From the NCBI RefSeq assembly GCF_016278385.1, contig NZ_JADQBY010000014.1, forward strand, positions 124,001 to 188,000: a stretch of 64,000 nt of DNA. Direction: 5' to 3'. How positions within the stretch are numbered: position 1 is the stretch's first letter; every line of letters begins with the position of its first letter. Of this stretch, positions 62,260 to 64,000 are shown piece by piece. The DNA is from Methanolobus sp. Its GTDB lineage: Archaea > Halobacteriota > Methanosarcinia > Methanosarcinales > Methanosarcinaceae. The translations under genes and the position numbers were made by a program. The notes under the pieces were generated by a model that saw nothing but the letters and a program-made list of their open reading frames with translations, made no database searches and was not told where the DNA came from.

Positions 62260-64000
62260 ATGAAAAGATTTACAACAATTGCATTAATTGCTCTTTTAGC
62301 AATTGCAACACTTGTTGCTCCTGCATCTGCTCTTGTAGATGTTGTGGAAGTGCGCAGTGAAGTCTTCAATGGTACAGACTTCGATGATATCTTCACCCAG
62401 GTAGGCGGAGATATTGTAATTAACACCACAAACTTTGCAGGTTTCTGGTATGACTTAGACGACGACCTTTCCAGCGAATCCATCAGCATTATCGATGGTG
62501 CAGATGTAAGCGGAATTGCAATTGACCAAGATGGTCTTGTGTACACCGCAACCATTGTACAGGCAGACTATGCAGGTAACTTCGATGATGAAGCTGCAGG
62601 CTCCAATGTTGACACATTCCCACTTATCGGACTCTTTGCTGACAAGTATGTCCCAACATCCGACAGCGATGCTGGTGAGCTTGTAAAGCTCCTTGTAGAC
62701 TCCGATGACAAGTACACACTTAGAACCGGCTCCGCACTCGAACTCGCAGGCGGCTATGAACTTACCGCAAAGCAGATCGATGTAGACGGTAACAAGGTCT
62801 GGATGGAACTCTCCAAGGACGGAGAATTCGTTGAGGACGAAGTTATTGATGTCTCTAATGGAGAAGCAACCTGGAACTACGACTTAGATGTCGGAGACCA
62901 GACTGACGTAATTGTCTTCAGAGTACTCATTACCGATGTATTCCAGGGACAGGTAGACAGCCTTGCTGTTGTCGAAGGTATCTGGCTCGTTGACTATGAG
63001 AGCATTCTCTCTGTCGAATCATCTGATGAATTCGGTGAACTTGAAGTCGACTCAGTATCTGACTCCATTGTAATGAAGAACTCAGGTACACTCACACTTT
63101 CCGCAGACAAGGACATCGAGCTTGCAGAAGGTATGATGATCATGACTGCAGACTCTGATGACCTCAGATTCGCAATCGTAAAGGAATACACAGAAGAAGG
63201 TACCTATGAGGTAAGAGGTACTGTAGCAACAGGTACATTCACCTGGACCGCAGCAGACTTCGCAGGATTCTGGTATGACCTTGATGACGACATTTACTCA
63301 GAGACACTCGAAGCAACAGTAACTGGCAGGACAATCGATGAGGCAGACCTCGTTTACACATCAACGATCCAGCAGACAGATTATACAGGTGACTTCGCAG
63401 ATGAACCCGCTGACTCTGATGAAACAACTTTCCCAATCATTGGTATCTTCGCACAGGAATATGTTGCAACATCTGACTCAGATGCTGGCGAGCTTGTAAA
63501 GCTCCTTGTTGACTCCGATGACAAGTACACACTCAGAACCGGATCCGCACTCGAACTCGTAGAAGGCTATGAGCTTACTGCAAAGCAGATCGATGTAGAT
63601 GGTAACAAGGTCTGGATGGAACTTTCCAAGGACGGAGAATTCATTGAGGACGAAGTTATTGATGTCTCTAACGGAGAAGCAACCTGGAACTACGACGTAG
63701 ATGTCGGAGACCAGACTGACGTAATTGTCTTCAGAGTACTCATTACCGATGTATTCCAGGGACAGGTAGACAGCCTTGCTGTTGTCGAAGGTATCTGGCT
63801 CATTGACTACGAGAACATTCTCACCATCGAAACATCCGATGAATTCGGAGAACTCGAAGTTGACTCCGTATCTGACAGCATTGTAATGCAGAGCTCCGGA
63901 ACAATCACCCTTTCCGCAGACAAGAAAATCGAGATTGCAGAAGGTATCATGCTCAAGACAGCAGATGACTCTGACAACCTTAGATACTATCCATACGTCG
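62260..64000 (+). CDS. S-layer protein with duplicated DUF1608-type domains (3' end beyond window)
   Basis: Major cell-surface lattice protein of Methanosarcina type, open at the right edge (580 codons seen). Signal peptide MKRFTTIALIALLAIATLVA ends at about PASA. The mature part is strongly acidic. Two homologous domains repeat at a 271-residue spacing: DLDDDLSSES / DLDDDIYSET, LVKLLVDSDDKYTLRTGSAL in both, and IDVDGNKVWMELSKDGEF in both. GGAGG lies six bases before ATG 62260, and codon use is strongly biased to C-ending codons, fitting very high expression. A C-terminal membrane anchor is expected outside the window. Confidence 0.93.
   Translation, partial: MKRFTTIALIALLAIATLVAPASALVDVVEVRSEVFNGTDFDDIFTQVGGDIVINTTNFAGFWYDLDDDLSSESISIIDGADVSGIAIDQDGLVYTATIVQADYAGNFDDEAAGSNVDTFPLIGLFADKYVPTSDSDAGELVKLLVDSDDKYTLRTGSALELAGGYELTAKQIDVDGNKVWMELSKDGEFVEDEVIDVSNGEATWNYDLDVGDQTDVIVFRVLITDVFQGQVDSLAVVEGIWLVDYESILSVESSDEFGELEVDSVSDSIVMKNSGTLTLSADKDIELAEGMMIMTADSDDLRFAIVKEYTEEGTYEVRGTVATGTFTWTAADFAGFWYDLDDDIYSETLEATVTGRTIDEADLVYTSTIQQTDYTGDFADEPADSDETTFPIIGIFAQEYVATSDSDAGELVKLLVDSDDKYTLRTGSALELVEGYELTAKQIDVDGNKVWMELSKDGEFIEDEVIDVSNGEATWNYDVDVGDQTDVIVFRVLITDVFQGQVDSLAVVEGIWLIDYENILTIETSDEFGELEVDSVSDSIVMQSSGTITLSADKKIEIAEGIMLKTADDSDNLRYYPYV

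Overview
The window is chromosomal DNA from a euryarchaeon, most likely a methanogen of the Methanosarcinales. Archaeal hallmarks are a TATA-binding protein, Spt5/NusG, SecE, RNase P subunit Rnp4, the archaeal D-aminoacyl-tRNA deacylase, a 7S SRP RNA, Mre11-Rad50, and TATA-like boxes before many genes. The order-level guess rests on the duplicated-domain S-layer protein at the right edge, the papain/lectin-like/beta-helix surface proteases, and the von Willebrand factor A (vWA) giant, all typical of Methanosarcina relatives. No methanogenesis or pyrrolysine genes lie in the window, so the genus is left open.

Layout. 1-1660: 5' part of ilvE, tRNA-Arg(UCU) and a frameshifted small gene. 1972-9620: two tandem paralogous secreted papain-like proteases; the second is cut by an in-frame TAA. 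9694-13799: a coiled-coil gene and a modABC molybdate/tungstate transporter behind a perfect ModE-like palindrome. 13939-20580: cyclophilin, then a 1984-residue secreted protein with vWA and propeller-like repeats. 21003-29025: two paralogous operons of eleven short membrane-anchored, pilin-like proteins. 29166-39792: mre11-rad50, then a coiled-coil gene with smc-scpA-scpB. 39935-45388: tbp, glycosyltransferase, thiC, SAM hydrolase family, radical SAM enzyme. 45492-48140: a cobalt/nickel ECF transporter split into two convergent units (cbiMN and cbiOQ) that share an upstream element. 48378-50770: ABC1 kinase-like protein and a methyltransferase lacking a normal start codon. 50812-55495: ftsZ, secE, nusG, L11, then L1-L10-L12 behind a structured leader. 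55552-58908: dtdA, metallo-beta-lactamase protein, rnp4, a Cys-rich membrane protein, tRNA-Ser(GCU) and SRP RNA. 59039-61700: a winged-helix regulator, two KaiC-like ATPases and a 47-residue zinc ribbon. 62260-64000: S-layer protein, open at the edge.

Functionally the left half is mostly cell-surface material (proteases, vWA giant, pilin-like proteins), and the right end is S-layer. The middle is housekeeping for chromosome maintenance, transcription, translation and metal uptake. The most distinctive features are the doubled pilin-like operon, two apparently independent in-frame TAA codons in otherwise intact genes, the two cbi units sharing an upstream element, the structured L1-operon leader, and signs of gene conversion inside the S-layer gene. 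All functional calls are from reading the sequence; no searches or folding programs were run.
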